Below are positions 1 to 12,144 of a stretch of 64,000 nucleotides of DNA, piece by piece (the first letter of the stretch is position 1; every line of letters starts with the position of its first letter). The position numbers and the translations under genes were made by a program. Location: assembly GCA_014843695.1 (NCBI GenBank), contig CM026393.1, forward strand, positions 9,697,536 through 9,761,535, read 5' to 3'. Below the pieces are notes generated by a model. The model was given only the letters and a program-made list of their open reading frames with translations, was not told the origin of the DNA and made no database searches. The stretch is from Archivesica marissinica. Taxonomy: Eukaryota > Mollusca > Bivalvia > Venerida > Vesicomyidae.

Positions 1-364
1 TTTTTCAGATTGATTTGAATACCTCTTCACAGTGGATGTGGTATCAGAAGAAATGAAAGATTGGAAATATAAATAAACAGAATGTATGTTTTTATTTTTA
101 CTATGTATTTAATAGGCACTTTATTTGTTGTTTTACAACCTTAGTATGAGCTCCGTGGTTAGTAGTGAGGTTTGTCATTACATATGATAAAAAAACAGTC
201 AGACTATAATTGGACATTTACTAAGAGCGAAATATTATATTTAAAAGAAGTAACTTCTGCATGACCATGTATATAGGGGCATTTACAATCCACCGTAATG
301 GCCGGAAATACAGGCAAAATTATGTACTTCATACGCATGGAGGAAATAAAGGACGTAGTGTTAT
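1..364. other. unique AT-rich flank
   Basis: No gene, RNA or repeat is recognised here. Several stop codons occur in every frame. The last bases run directly into the first 34-bp repeat unit. Confidence 0.6.
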
Positions 365-1774
365 TGGTAACTAGAAACAGGAGTCAAGTATGAGGTGTAC
401 ATTGATGGAAACTGGAGTCAAGTATGAGGTGTACATTGATGGAAACTGGAGTCAAGTATGAGGTGTACATTGATGGAAACTGGAGTCAAGTATGAGGTGT
501 ACATTGATGGAAACTGGAGTCAAGTATGAGGTGTACATTGATGGAAACTGGAGTCAAGTATGAGGTGTACATTGATGGAAACTGGAGTCAAGTATGAGGT
601 GTACATTGATGGAAACTGGAGTCAAGTATGAGGTGTACATTGATGGAAACTGGAGTCAAGTATGAGGTGTACATTGATGGAAACTGGAGTCAAGTATGAG
701 GTGTACATTGATGGAAACTGGAGTCAAGTATGAGGTGTACATTGATGGAAACTGGAGTCAAGTATGAGGTGTACATTGATGGAAACTGGAGTCAAGTATG
801 AGGTGTACATTGATGGAAACTGGAGTCAAGTATGAGGTGTACATTGATGGAAACTGGAGTCAAGTATGAGGTGTACATTGATGGAAACTGGAGTCAAGTA
901 TGAGGTGTACATTGATGGAAACTGGAGTCAAGTATGAGGTGTACATTGATGGAAACTGGAGTCAAGTATGAGGTGTACATTGATGGAAACTGGAGTCAAG
1001 TATGAGGTGTACATTGATGGAAACTGGAGTCAAGTATGAGGTGTACATTGATGGAAACTGGAGTCAAGTATGAGGTGTACATTGATGGAAACTGGAGTCA
1101 AGTATGAGGTGTACATTGATGGAAACTGGAGTCAAGTATGAGGTGTACATTGATGGAAACTGGAGTCAAGTATGAGGTGTACATTGATGGAAACTGGAGT
1201 CAAGTATGAGGTGTACATTGATGGAAACTGGAGTCAAGTATGAGGTGTACATTGATGGAAACTGGAGTCAAGTATGAGGTGTACATTGATGGAAACTGGA
1301 GTCAAGTATGAGGTGTACATTGATGGAAACTGGAGTCAAGTATGAGGTGTACATTGATGGAAACTGGAGTCAAGTATGAGGTGTACATTGATGGAAACTG
1401 GAGTCAAGTATGAGGTGTACATTGATGGAAACTGGAGTCAAGTATGAGGTGTACATTGATGGAAACTGGAGTCAAGTATGAGGTGTACATTGATGGAAAC
1501 TGGAGTCAAGTATGAGGTGTACATTGATGGAAACTGGAGTCAAGTATGAGGTGTACATTGATGGAAACTGGAGTCAAGTATGAGGTGTACATTGATGGAA
1601 ACTGGAGTCAAGTATGAGGTGTACATTGATGGAAACTGGAGTCAAGTATGAGGTGTACATTGATGGAAACTGGAGTCAAGTATGAGGTGTACATTGATGG
1701 AAACTGGAGTCAAGTATGAGGTGTACATTGATGGAAACTGGAGTCAAGTATGAGGTGTACATTGATGGAAACTG
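365..1774. repeat. 34-bp minisatellite, about 41 visible units
   Basis: The unit contains TCAAGTATGAGGTGTACATT followed by GATGGAAACTGGAG. Units are essentially identical to each other, which points to very recent amplification or gene-conversion-like homogenisation. The array is cut off by an assembly gap, so its true length is unknown. Short ORFs into the gap are read-through and not genes. Confidence 0.97.
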
Positions 1775-2774
1775 NNNNNNNNNNNNNNNNNNNNNNNNNN
1801 NNNNNNNNNNNNNNNNNNNNNNNNNNNNNNNNNNNNNNNNNNNNNNNNNNNNNNNNNNNNNNNNNNNNNNNNNNNNNNNNNNNNNNNNNNNNNNNNNNNN
1901 NNNNNNNNNNNNNNNNNNNNNNNNNNNNNNNNNNNNNNNNNNNNNNNNNNNNNNNNNNNNNNNNNNNNNNNNNNNNNNNNNNNNNNNNNNNNNNNNNNNN
2001 NNNNNNNNNNNNNNNNNNNNNNNNNNNNNNNNNNNNNNNNNNNNNNNNNNNNNNNNNNNNNNNNNNNNNNNNNNNNNNNNNNNNNNNNNNNNNNNNNNNN
2101 NNNNNNNNNNNNNNNNNNNNNNNNNNNNNNNNNNNNNNNNNNNNNNNNNNNNNNNNNNNNNNNNNNNNNNNNNNNNNNNNNNNNNNNNNNNNNNNNNNNN
2201 NNNNNNNNNNNNNNNNNNNNNNNNNNNNNNNNNNNNNNNNNNNNNNNNNNNNNNNNNNNNNNNNNNNNNNNNNNNNNNNNNNNNNNNNNNNNNNNNNNNN
2301 NNNNNNNNNNNNNNNNNNNNNNNNNNNNNNNNNNNNNNNNNNNNNNNNNNNNNNNNNNNNNNNNNNNNNNNNNNNNNNNNNNNNNNNNNNNNNNNNNNNN
2401 NNNNNNNNNNNNNNNNNNNNNNNNNNNNNNNNNNNNNNNNNNNNNNNNNNNNNNNNNNNNNNNNNNNNNNNNNNNNNNNNNNNNNNNNNNNNNNNNNNNN
2501 NNNNNNNNNNNNNNNNNNNNNNNNNNNNNNNNNNNNNNNNNNNNNNNNNNNNNNNNNNNNNNNNNNNNNNNNNNNNNNNNNNNNNNNNNNNNNNNNNNNN
2601 NNNNNNNNNNNNNNNNNNNNNNNNNNNNNNNNNNNNNNNNNNNNNNNNNNNNNNNNNNNNNNNNNNNNNNNNNNNNNNNNNNNNNNNNNNNNNNNNNNNN
2701 NNNNNNNNNNNNNNNNNNNNNNNNNNNNNNNNNNNNNNNNNNNNNNNNNNNNNNNNNNNNNNNNNNNNNNNNNN
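1775..2774. other. assembly gap (1000 N)
   Basis: Exactly 1000 N, a placeholder length. The gap starts inside the 34-bp array, so the assembler probably failed to span that array. Confidence 0.98.
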
Positions 2775-3149
2775 TCATCCACGCTCCTGAATGGACATTT
2801 CTTTGTCATTGTAGTCAATACTAAACGCTTGATACTGTCGCTTAGAGATAATAAATTTAACTAAGAGTAGTCTACAAATAAATATGCATAGGCACAATGT
2901 GAGATATAGGAAAGAGGTAACCATATAAGTAAGTTGCTTTCTCCTCAATCCTACATGTATTTTCTTATTGTGATTATTATACTATGTATATTCATTGAAA
3001 TAAAATATTGTTTAAACTAATGTGAGATATAAAGGTAAATATGTACCATAATTCTCGTTATTCGGGATACACAAGTTGTATTACGCAGGTATGTCGATCC
3101 TGTTTACATTATTTTGTTTTGTCAACAAACCGTGTATACGACGCTTGTT
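2775..3149. other. unique AT-rich spacer
   Basis: No coding potential or RNA gene is seen between the gap and the MITE-like fragment. The sequence right of the gap does not resemble the 34-bp unit, so the array ends inside the gap. Confidence 0.5.
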
Positions 3150-3263
3150 TATTAGTTGAAATACTCAGTTTTTGAGGCAAATATTTGGAAAAAGATGATA
3201 CCATATAATAGGAAATTACATTCTGTATAAATTTGCATTTTCACTGATGTAGTGTCGCTTTAA
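3150..3263 (+). mobile_element. partial TTAA-flanked MITE (same family as 54440-54689)
   Basis: The segment from TTAGTTGAAATACTCAG to the terminal GATGTAGTGTCGCT followed by TTAA matches the right half of the element at 54575-54689, in the same orientation. The left terminal repeat is not recognisable here, so this copy is truncated or diverged. Confidence 0.7.
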
Positions 3264-3360
3264 CAATATTGTATATCTAGACGCTATTAATCGCTAAGCC
3301 AAATTTAGCATATATTTAATTTAATTAGGTGTTAATCTTTTCCCCATTAAACAATCTGGC

Positions 3361-3425
3361 GGTCCGCGTAGCGCAATGGTTAGCGCGCTCGTTTCTCACC
3401 AATGCAACCCGGGTTCGATCCGAGA
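3361..3425 (+). repeat. tRNA-derived SINE head (A and B box)
   Basis: It contains an A-box-like TAGCGCAATGGTTAGCGC and a B-box GGGTTCGATCC at tRNA-like spacing. The anticodon stem does not pair well and no acceptor closes, so it is a SINE head and not a working tRNA gene. It runs straight into a GA-rich simple repeat. Confidence 0.7.
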
Positions 3426-3432
3426 TTCTAGA

Positions 3433-3590
3433 TTAGAGAGAGAGTGGGAGGGAGAGAGAGGGAGAGATAGAGGGAGGGAGGGAGATAGACATATAGGGAG
3501 GGAGAGAGGGAGAGAGAGGGAGAGAGAGGGAGAGAGATATATAGGGAGGGAGAGAGGGAGAGAGAGGGAGAGAGAGAGGGAGATAGAGTG

Positions 3591-3651
<61 letters not shown>

Positions 3652-3655
3652 TAAG
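3433..3655. repeat. GA-rich simple repeat
   Basis: A polypurine (GAGA/GGGA)n tract with embedded GATATATAGGGAGGGAGAGA-like longer periods. The low-complexity arginine/glutamate and serine/leucine ORFs across it are not genes. Confidence 0.95.
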
Positions 3656-3765
3656 AGAGCAAACTAGCATTATAATTATGATGTATGCGTCACATAATTA
3701 TTATACGAAGTTACATATATAAACATTGCCCAAATGGTTTATATAATAAAATTAATAACAATAAT

Positions 3766-6608
3766 GATGATAATAATAATAATAAAGACTTTATTTAACG
3801 AGAAAACTCATCTACCACCAGGCCCTCAACGAGAGTTAATCTACCACGAGGCCCTCAACGAGAGTTAATCTACCACGAGGCCCTCAACGAGAGTTAATCT
3901 ACCACGAGGCCCTCAACGAGAGTTCATCTACCACGAGGCCCTCAACGAGAGTTAATCTACCACGAGGCCCTCAACGAGAGTTAATCTACCACGAGGCCCT
4001 CAACGAGAGTTAATCTACCACGAGCCTCAACGAGAGTTTCAACGAGAGTTAATCTACCACGAGGCCCTCAACGAGAGTTAATCTACACAGGCCCTCAACG
4101 AGAGTTAATCTACCACTACGAGAGTTAATCTACCACGAGGCCCTCAACGAGAGTTAATCTACCACCAGGCCCTCAACGAGAGTTAATCTACCACCAGGCC
4201 CTCAACGAGAGTTAATCTACCACCAGGCCCTCAACGAGAGTTAATCTACCACGAGGCCCTCAACGAGAGTTAATCTACCACCAGGCCCTCAACGAGAGTT
4301 AATCTACCACGAGGCCCTCAACGAGAGTTAATCTACCACAGGCCCTCAACGAGAGTTAATCTACCACCAGGCCCTCAACGAGAGTTAATCTACCACCAGG
4401 CCCTCAACGAGAGTTAATCTACCACGAGGCCCTCAACGAGAGTTAATCTACCACCAGGCCCTCAACGAGAGTTAATCTACCACCAGGCCCTCAACGAGAG
4501 TTAATCTACCACCAGGCCCTCAACGAGAGTTAATCTACCACCAGGCCCTCAACGAGAGTTAATCTACCACCAGGCCCTCAACGAGAGTTAATCTACCACC
4601 AGGCCCTCAACGAGAGTTAATCTACCACGAGGCCCTCAACGAGAGTTAATCTACCACGAGGCCCTCAACGAGAGTTAATCTACCACGAGGCCCTCAACGA
4701 GAGTTAATCTACCACGAGGCCCTCAACGAGAGTTAATCTACCACGAGGCCCTCAACGAGAGTTAATCTACCACCAGGCCCTCAACGAGAGTTAATCTACC
4801 ACCAGGCCCTCAACGAGAGTTAATCTACCACCAGGCCCTCAACGAGAGTTAATCTACCACCAGGCCCTCAACGAGAGTTAATCTACCACCAGGCCCTCAA
4901 CGAGAGTTTGGGTTTTGGGGTTGGGGGTTAATCTACTCACCAGGCCTCAACGAGAGTTAATCTACCACCAGGCCCTCAACGAGAGTTAATCTACCACCAG
5001 GCCCTCAACGAGAGTTAATCTACCACCAGGCCCTCAACGAGAGTTAATCTACCACGAGGCCCTCAACGAGAGTTAATCTACCACGAGGCCCTCAACGAGA
5101 GTTAATCTACCACGAGGCCCTCAACGAGAGTTAATCTACCACGAGGCCCTCAACGAGAGTTAATCTACCACGAGGCCCTCAACGAGAGTTAATCTACCAC
5201 GAGGCCCTCAACGAGAGTTAATCTACCACGAGGCCCTCAACGAGAGTTAATCTACCACCAGGCCCTCAACGAGAGTTAATCTACCACCAGGCCCTCAACG
5301 AGAGTTAATCTACGGTGGGTTATCTACCACCAGGCCCTCAACGAGAGTTAATCTACCACGAGGCCCTCAACGAGAGTTAATCTACCACGAGGCCCTCAAC
5401 GAGAGTTAATCTACCACGAGGCCCTCAACGAGAGTTAATCTACCACGAGGCCCTCAACGAGAGTTAATCTACCACGAGGCCCTCAACGAGAGTTAATCTA
5501 CCACGAGGCCCTCAACGAGAGTTAATCTACCACGAGGCCCTCAACGAGAGTTAATCTACCACGAGGCCCTCAACGAGAGTTAATCTACCACGAGGCCCTC
5601 AACGAGAGTTAATCTACCACCAGGCCCTCAACGAGAGTTAATCTACCACCAGGCCCTCAACGAGAGTTAATCTACCACCAGGCCCTCAACGAGAGTTAAT
5701 CTACCACCAGGCCCTCAACGAGAGTTAATCTACCACGAGGCCCTCAACGAGAGTTAATCTACCACCAGGCCCTCAACGAGAGTTAATCTACCACCAGGCC
5801 CTCAACGAGAGTTAATCTACCCCAGGCCTAAGGAGTTAATCTACCACCAGGCCCTCAACGAGAGTTAATCTACCACCAGGCCCTCAACGAGAGTTAATCT
5901 ACCACCAGGCCCTCAACGAGAGTTAATCTACCACCAGGCCCTCAACGAGAGTTAATCTACCACCAGGCCCTCAACGAGAGTTAATCTACCACGAGGCCCT
6001 CAACGAGAGTTAATCTACCACGAGGCCCTCAACGAGAGTTAATCTACCACGAGGCCCTCAACGAGAGTTAATCTACCACGAGGCCCTCAACGAGAGTTAA
6101 TCTACCACCAGGCCCTCAACGAGAGTTAATCTACCACCAGGCCCTCAACATATATACAATCAAATGCAACCATAAAATAGGACTATAAATGAGAATTGTA
6201 CATTGCAATTATACTATGATAGTACATGTAATGTAAACGATGATAAGTAGAGGAACTATATTTAATATGTAATGGAATATTATCATATATGGAATTGGTT
6301 AGTAGACTAGTAGAGTAGAAAATGGGGAATGAGACAATTAATGATAATAAATCTGTCTAGCAATGTGCAGATATGACTTATAGGGGTATCTTCAAAACAT
6401 GTATGAAATCAGCTTAAAGACAGCAATTCACAGAATCTAGTAACTATAGCAATGGTAATACACATTTGTTATAAAGACTGTACACTACCATCTGAAGTAA
6501 TAATAGTAGAAATGTGTGATTAGTTTGTATTGTTATTGCTCCACATTAAGTAGAGAATTCTGAACTGTTGGATTGTTTGAGCATTTTGAACTGAGTGAGG
6601 CAATGACT
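3766..6608 (-). mobile_element. retroelement C, copy 1, with internal 29-bp expansion
   Basis: On the minus strand this copy reads from a body beginning near 6608 (GCCTCACTCAGTTCAAAATG) through 6145, then through the 29-bp array, to an AATAAAG-containing end with a (TTA)n tail at 3766-3786. The same order of blocks occurs on the plus strand at 22110-23504. Shared blocks include CAATACAAACTAATCACA, GATACCCCTATAAGTCATAT and TAATTGTCTCATTCCCC. The segment forming a 74-bp tandem array in copy 2 is single-copy here (about 6300-6370). No ORF is visible. The tRNA-like head of copy 2 is missing, so this copy is 5'-truncated. Confidence 0.8.
3810..6147. repeat. 29-bp minisatellite, about 80 units, inside retroelement C
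   Basis: The unit is TAATCTACCACGAGGCCCTC followed by AACGAGAGT, with CACGAGG and CACCAGG variants in blocks. The counterpart is single-copy at 23379-23400 on the other strand (GAGGGCCTCATGGCCGATTA), so the array is an amplified part of the element's 3' region. A few damaged units occur at 4020-4120, 4908-4950, 5312-5325 and 5820-5835. Confidence 0.95.
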
Positions 6609-7120
6609 TCCAAATAGATGATCATGAACACGCAAATGTATTACGAAATAATTCACAGTTTGGTCTTATATTCTGATGTCCAAGAACTGTCATACAACGG
6701 ATTTCTGAATGACAGCGCAAATTCATCTAGACACTCATCTATGCTTCGTTTGAAATGTCTGACAATATCATGAAACCATCAGACTACTTACAAATGGCCC
6801 CGTGTATCAGTTACTTACATAACTCGTCTGAAGTATCAGCGGCAGTCTTAAATGGTTTACTAATTATAGGGTGTGTTGTATTAATTTGATTGAAGCCTCA
6901 GTTTCAAAGCGACACTGTAACGTTATCATGCATATCATGAATCACTCTTTCATTAAATATGATTGTGAATTTAACAGTCTGATGAGCTGGTCGACCACAT
7001 GAATGTAACCGCACGGCTAGTGGAATGTACTTGAAGCAATGCTACCTCACAATGCACGCGCTTTATTTCTTTCGTAATCTGTATTCACAAGTTAAAGTCT
7101 CAGTTTTATGTACATACATG
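6609..7120. other. unique spacer
   Basis: No gene seen. An isolated CAAAGCGACACT near 6905 resembles the terminal repeat of the TTAA-type MITE, but no partner end was found. Confidence 0.45.
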
Positions 7121-7453
7121 TATACTAGAGGACATAGAAAACGCACACTTCGGATAAGTGTTTTTACATAGAAAACAATAACTATATAAATACATAGTTT
7201 TAAACATTTTGGAATATTTTTAGTTGTTCAGTTTGTGTTTAGTAATAAAGATGTGATATATCTTTGATGGAATCCTTCGTATATCTTGTTCATGTAATAA
7301 TAATCATATTATGTAGGTGTGCGTGTTCTATGTCCTCTAGTATATAATGTAGGTGTGCGTTTTCTATGTCCTCTAGTATATAATGTAGGTGTGCGTTTTC
7401 TATGTCCTCTAGTATATAATGTAGGTGTGCGTTTTCTATGTCCTCTAGAATAG
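7121..7453. mobile_element. MITE with one terminal repeat tandemly expanded (4 units)
   Basis: The left end TATACTAGAGGACATAGAAA plus ACGCACAC is the exact reverse complement of the 28 bases in the right-hand repeats (GTGTGCGTTTTCTATGTCCT plus CTAGTATA). Between them is an AT-rich non-coding body (TATAAATACATAGTTTTA, AATATTTTTAGTTGTTCAGT). The right end is present as four tandem 36-bp units (7309-7450). A second copy of the same element lies at 32736-33680. Confidence 0.85.
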
Positions 7454-7764
7454 TTCATACACACATTTGAAAATATAAAGAAGAATGTTTTATTTGCATG
7501 TAAATCCACAAATGGGCCATTTACAAGCAACACTATAACAAATAATGTAAATAACGCAGCATGGCAAAGATGGGGAGTCACGTGACTTTATTAGCATAAT
7601 TATATCATTGATTATTACACAAACGTCGGGTATCTCGCCAAGGAGAGACATTATGAACACCACCCTAACAGCATTCAAATATTATAAATGTATGACTATA
7701 TAAGCTTCATTATAAATTTATAACAGACCTAAAAATATATGCATAGTAATTAACATTAGACATA

Positions 7765-9275
7765 TACTGAGTCAAAAAAGAAACGATACCAAACTAAAAA
7801 TGACGTAACACGGATAAAACCATAGAAAGGTTTAATATATTATTACGTATCAGTACCGGGTATCTTATTGCAACGTCAGCCAACCATAACACAGGTAAAT
7901 AAACACCCGATAATCCTGGAACGCCGAATTTCCGATTTGCACGTGCTCCTCAACAAAGACAACTTCCTACACATGTATAAATCGGAAAACCGGTTTATTG
8001 TACTGGTATTGCATTATCATCGAGGAAAAACACCTTACATACCCATTGTTACCTCTAACAAAATGCCTAGGCTAAACCGCAATCAGAGAATGCGTGTCAT
8101 TGGCATGATTGACGCGGTTTACGTCAGCGTGACGTCGCAAATCGACTCGGGGTTACGCGGATCACGATAACACGTCTACTTCGACGTTATCGAACACATG
8201 GATCGGTGGACGACCGTCCAAGATCTGGTCGACCACGTGTGACGACGTGTGAACAGGACCGTCACATTCGGACGTCACATTTACGTGACCGGTTCCTACC
8301 TGCTACGCACACAGCTGCCGTTACTCCTGGGATGACCAACAATCGCATCAGTGCACAAACAGTCAGGAACCGGCTCTGTGAACGTGGCAGTCGTGCCTAT
8401 CGGCCATACGTTGGACCCATCCTGATACGACGTCACCGTGATGTACGGCGGGAATGGACGACGGAACGTGCTCGCTGGACTCGGTTACAGTGGAATTCGG
8501 TGATGTTTAGCGATGAATCGCGGTTCTGTTTGCGTCGAGCGGATGGCATCGAGCGGATGGCAGAGAGCGGGTATATTGCAGACGCGGTGAACGTTACGCC
8601 GACGCATGTGTACGTCAGGTCGATCTGTTCGGGGGCGGAAGCGTTATGGCGTGGGGCGGTATCACCTCCGGCAGTCGCACTGAACTGTTAGTGGTGGACG
8701 GGAACCTAAACGCCCAGCGGTACTGTGATGAGATCCTTGCGCCAGTTGTTGTGCCGTTCTTTAACGCCAACATAAACGTCACACTGTTCCAACAGGACAA
8801 CGCCAGGTGTCATACTGCTCGGATTTCCACCACATTATTGGAGCAGAACAATATTGAAACCATGCCGTGGCCTGCTTTGTCACCAGACTTGTCACCCATA
8901 GAATATTTGTGGGATACGTTAGACCGCCGCGTCAGACGACGTCAGCCGGTAACGTTAAACCAACTGAGGGATGTTTTGCGTCAGGAGTGGACAAATATTG
9001 ACCAGCAAGAGATTCAGACACTCTTCCGTTCGATGCGACGGCGGTGCATTGCAGTGAGAGACGCAAATGGTGCCCATACTCGGTATTGACGTCTGTGTGA
9101 AAACTCCATTAGACCCCTGTCCGACGAATTACGTCATCACACAGCAGACAGTTTCGGAGGCTCATTATGCTTTATGTGCTCCTCTTTCAAACATGTTGGA
9201 CTATCATCTTATGAATTTTCAAAGAATTTTCTTAATAAATGTTGAAATTATAGACACATAAACACAAGGTCAGTA
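7765..9275 (+). mobile_element. Tc1/mariner-family transposon, degenerate
   Basis: The left end is probably TACTGAGTCAAAAAAGAAAC at 7765, a Tc1-like terminal sequence preceded by TA. The right end is weak: only a short GGTCAGTATAT near 9268 mirrors the left ATATACTGA. The internal transposase is broken. The 5' boundary is moderately supported and the 3' boundary is poorly supported. Confidence 0.65.
8063..9089 (+). pseudogene. Tc1-like DD34E transposase, two frameshifts
   Basis: A cut-and-paste transposase of about 342 residues across three frames, close to the usual Tc1 length. The N-terminal helix-turn-helix region begins at ATG 8063 (MPRLNRNQRM). A lost base near 8116 shifts the frame; the second frame carries GVTRITITRLLRRY and the GRPR motif (SGRPRVTT) linking the two DNA-binding subdomains. 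FSDESRF supplies the first catalytic aspartate. A 14-bp tandem duplication (8535-8548 and 8549-8562) then shifts to the third frame, which carries VMAWGGI, the second aspartate in FQQDNARCHTA, and the glutamate in SPIEYLWD exactly 34 residues later, defining the DD34E spacing. The stop is at 9087-9089. Without a continuous frame it cannot make active enzyme. Family assignment is very secure. Confidence 0.93.
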
Positions 9276-9359
9276 TATAACACATATGGTTAACATAGCA
9301 CTATGAAAGCTTTTGCTTTTGGGTGAATGCTTTATATAGTTTATTATATCTTTATATAC

Positions 9360-9402
9360 GGATCTGTAGTCCAGTGATAACACGCTGGACTGGTAATCCA
9401 GG
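9360..9402 (+). repeat. tRNA-Thr-like SINE head, truncated
   Basis: A-box-like TAGTCCAGTGATAACAC and a perfect anticodon stem CTGGA/TCCAG with loop CTGGTAA. It matches the head of the SINE at 23576. It stops at the anticodon stem, where a 40-bp tandem array begins, so no B box is present. Confidence 0.75.
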
Positions 9403-10045
9403 GTAGTAATATATAAATACGTGCGTCTTGTCAGCGGATTCAGTAGTAATATATAAATACGTGCGTCTTGTCAGCGGATTCAGTAATAATATATAAATAC
9501 GTGCGTCTTGTCAGTGAGTTCAGTAGTAATATATAAATACGTGCGTCTTGTCAGTGAGTCCAGTAGTAATATATAAATACGTGCGTCTTGTCAGTGAGTT
9601 CAGTAGTAATATATAAATACATGCGTCTTGTCAGCGGATTCAGTAGTAATATATAAATACGTGCGTCTTGTCAGCGGATTCAGTAGTAATATATAAATGC
9701 GTGCGTCTTGTCAGCGGATTCAGTAGTAATATATAAATACGTGCGTCTTGTCAGAGGATTCAGTTGTAATATATAAATACGTGCGTCTTGTCAGCGGATT
9801 CAGTAGTAATATATAAATACGTGCGTCTTGTCAGAGGATTCAGTTGTAATATATAAATACGTGCGTCTTGTCAGAGGATTTAGTAGTAATATATAAATAC
9901 GTGCGTCTTGTCAGAGGATTCAGTTGTAATATATAAATACGTGCGTCTTGTCAGCGGATTCAGTAGTAATATATAAATACGTGCGTCTTGTCAGCGGATT
10001 CAGTAGTAATATATAAATACGTGCGTCTTGTCAGCGGATTTAGTA
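9403..10045. repeat. 40-bp minisatellite, about 16 units
   Basis: The unit contains AGTAGTAATATATAAATACG and TGCGTCTTGTCAGCGGATTC, with GTGAGTT and GAGGATT variants. It starts at the break in a tRNA-like SINE head, which suggests it grew from or within a SINE copy. Confidence 0.95.
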
Positions 10046-10458
10046 GTAATATATATATATATGGCATACGTGCGTACTATCAGATGATAAGTATTTTATG
10101 CTAGTATTAGCAACGAATAGTCTGTTTGAGTTAATCAAAATATAATGTTACAATGACTGCCATCAAGTACAACTATTAATTAATTAATTAGGAATGTAGT
10201 AAAATTTCAATTTGATACTAGAGATGTTGCGACAAGTATTATGTATACCGAGGTATCTGTAATGACGGGTGTTTTCCTATGTCAAGATTTCCGGCGTGGA
10301 TGTTTCGGATTAAAACAACTTTGAACAATATGCATGTTGTTATTATATCGGATACATGTATTTGGTTACGGCAGGAATGTACTACTGTATGTTCGACTTA
10401 ATATCAGCTGTAACATGGGAACTATGCACAAACCTCACATACCTACACGTGACACTCG
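10046..10458. other. unique spacer
   Basis: AT-rich, with a short (TTAA) run near 10180. No gene, RNA or terminal repeat recognised. Confidence 0.5.
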
Positions 10459-10459
10459 C

Positions 10460-11937
10460 ATAAACGTGACACTCGCATACCCGTGACACTCGCATACATG
10501 TGACACCTGCATACACGGAGCACTCGCATGTGCAGCACACTCGCATACACGGAATACTCGCATACACGGGACACTCGCATACACCAGGTACTCGAATACA
10601 TGGGACACTCGCATACACCAGGTACTCGAATACACGGGACACTCGCATACACGGAATACTAGCATACACGGGACACTCGCATACACGGGGTACTCGAATA
10701 CACGGGACACTCGCATACACGGAATACTAGCATACACGGGACACTCGCATACACGGGGTACTCGAATACACGGGACACTCGCATACACGGAATACTCGCA
10801 TACACGGGACACTCGCATACACGGGGTACTCGAATACATGGGACACTCGCATACACGGGGTACTCGAATACACGGGACACTCGCATACACGGAATACTCG
10901 CATACACGGGACACTCGCATACACGGGGTACTCGAATACATGGGACACTCGCATACACGGGGTACTCGAATACACGGGACACTCGCATACACGGGGTACT
11001 CGAATACATGGGACACTCGCATACACGGAATACTCGCATACACGGGACACTCGCATACACGGGACACTCGCATACACGGGACACTCGCAAACACGGGGTA
11101 CTCGAATACACGGGACACTCGCATACACGGAGCACTCGCATACACGGGACACTCGCATACACGGAATACTCGCATACACGGATCACTCGCATACACGGGA
11201 CACTCGCATACACGGAGCACTCGCATGCACGGAGCACTCGCATACACGGGGTACTCGAATACACTGGGCACTCGCATACACGGGACACTCGCATACACGG
11301 GACCCTCGAATACACGGAACACTCGCATACACGGGACACTCATATACACGGACACTCGCATACACGGGACACTCGCATACACGGGACACTCATATACACG
11401 GACACTCGCATGTGCGAGACACTCACATACACCGGACACACGCATACACGGGACACTCGCATACACGGGACACTCATATACACGGACACTCGAATACACG
11501 GGACACTCGCATACACGGGACACTCATATACACCGGACACTCGCATACACGGGACACTCGCATACACGGACACTCGCATACACGGGACACTCGCATACAC
11601 GGACACTCGCATACACGGGACACTCATATACACGGACACTCGCATACACGGGACACTCGCATACACGGACACTCGCATACACGGGACACTCATATACACG
11701 GACACTCGCATACACGGGACACTCGCATACACGGGACACTCATATACACCGGACACTCGCATACACGGGACACTCGCATACACGGACACTGGCATACACG
11801 GGACACTCGCATACACGGACACTCGCATACACGTGACACTCATATACACGGACACTCGCATACACGGGACACTCGCATGTGCGAGACACTCGCATACACC
11901 GGACACACGCATACACGGGACACACGCATACACCGAG
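10460..11937. repeat. 17-bp minisatellite, about 87 units
   Basis: The basic unit is ACTCGCATACACGGGAC. The left half alternates with GGGGTACTCGAATACA and GGAATACTCGCATACA variants. The right half is rich in CTCATATACACGGACA. A 17-bp period cycles through all frames, so open frames of up to 362 codons arise on both strands; none has an independent signature of coding. Confidence 0.96.
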
Positions 11938-12144
11938 TATTTGTTGTATATTCTGACAGTCAATGTGCATCAATTCCTGTATTCCGGTATGTAAACAGTA
12001 GAGTATATATTGATTAGAATTATATAAATATCATTGAATTTACAAACATCCAAATCATCATACATATGTGTGTACATGCATGAAAATACTGAGCAACAAT
12101 ATCGGCAAGCGTATTGCTTAACTTTTAAACCTTAGTTATCTTCT
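11938..12144. other. unique spacer
   Basis: AT-rich sequence with no recognisable gene. It lies downstream of the SRCR exon on its strand; no second SRCR half-domain was found here. Confidence 0.45.

Noticed and set aside
3361..3425. Functional tRNA gene
   Set aside because: A and B boxes are present, but the anticodon stem does not form and there is no acceptor stem; it is a SINE head.
3396..3670. Ser/Leu-rich and Arg/Glu-rich ORFs
   Set aside because: Simple GA repeat translated in different frames.
4908..4930. Internal telomere-like TTTTGGGG sequence
   Set aside because: Only one imperfect stretch inside a damaged unit, not a tandem telomeric array.
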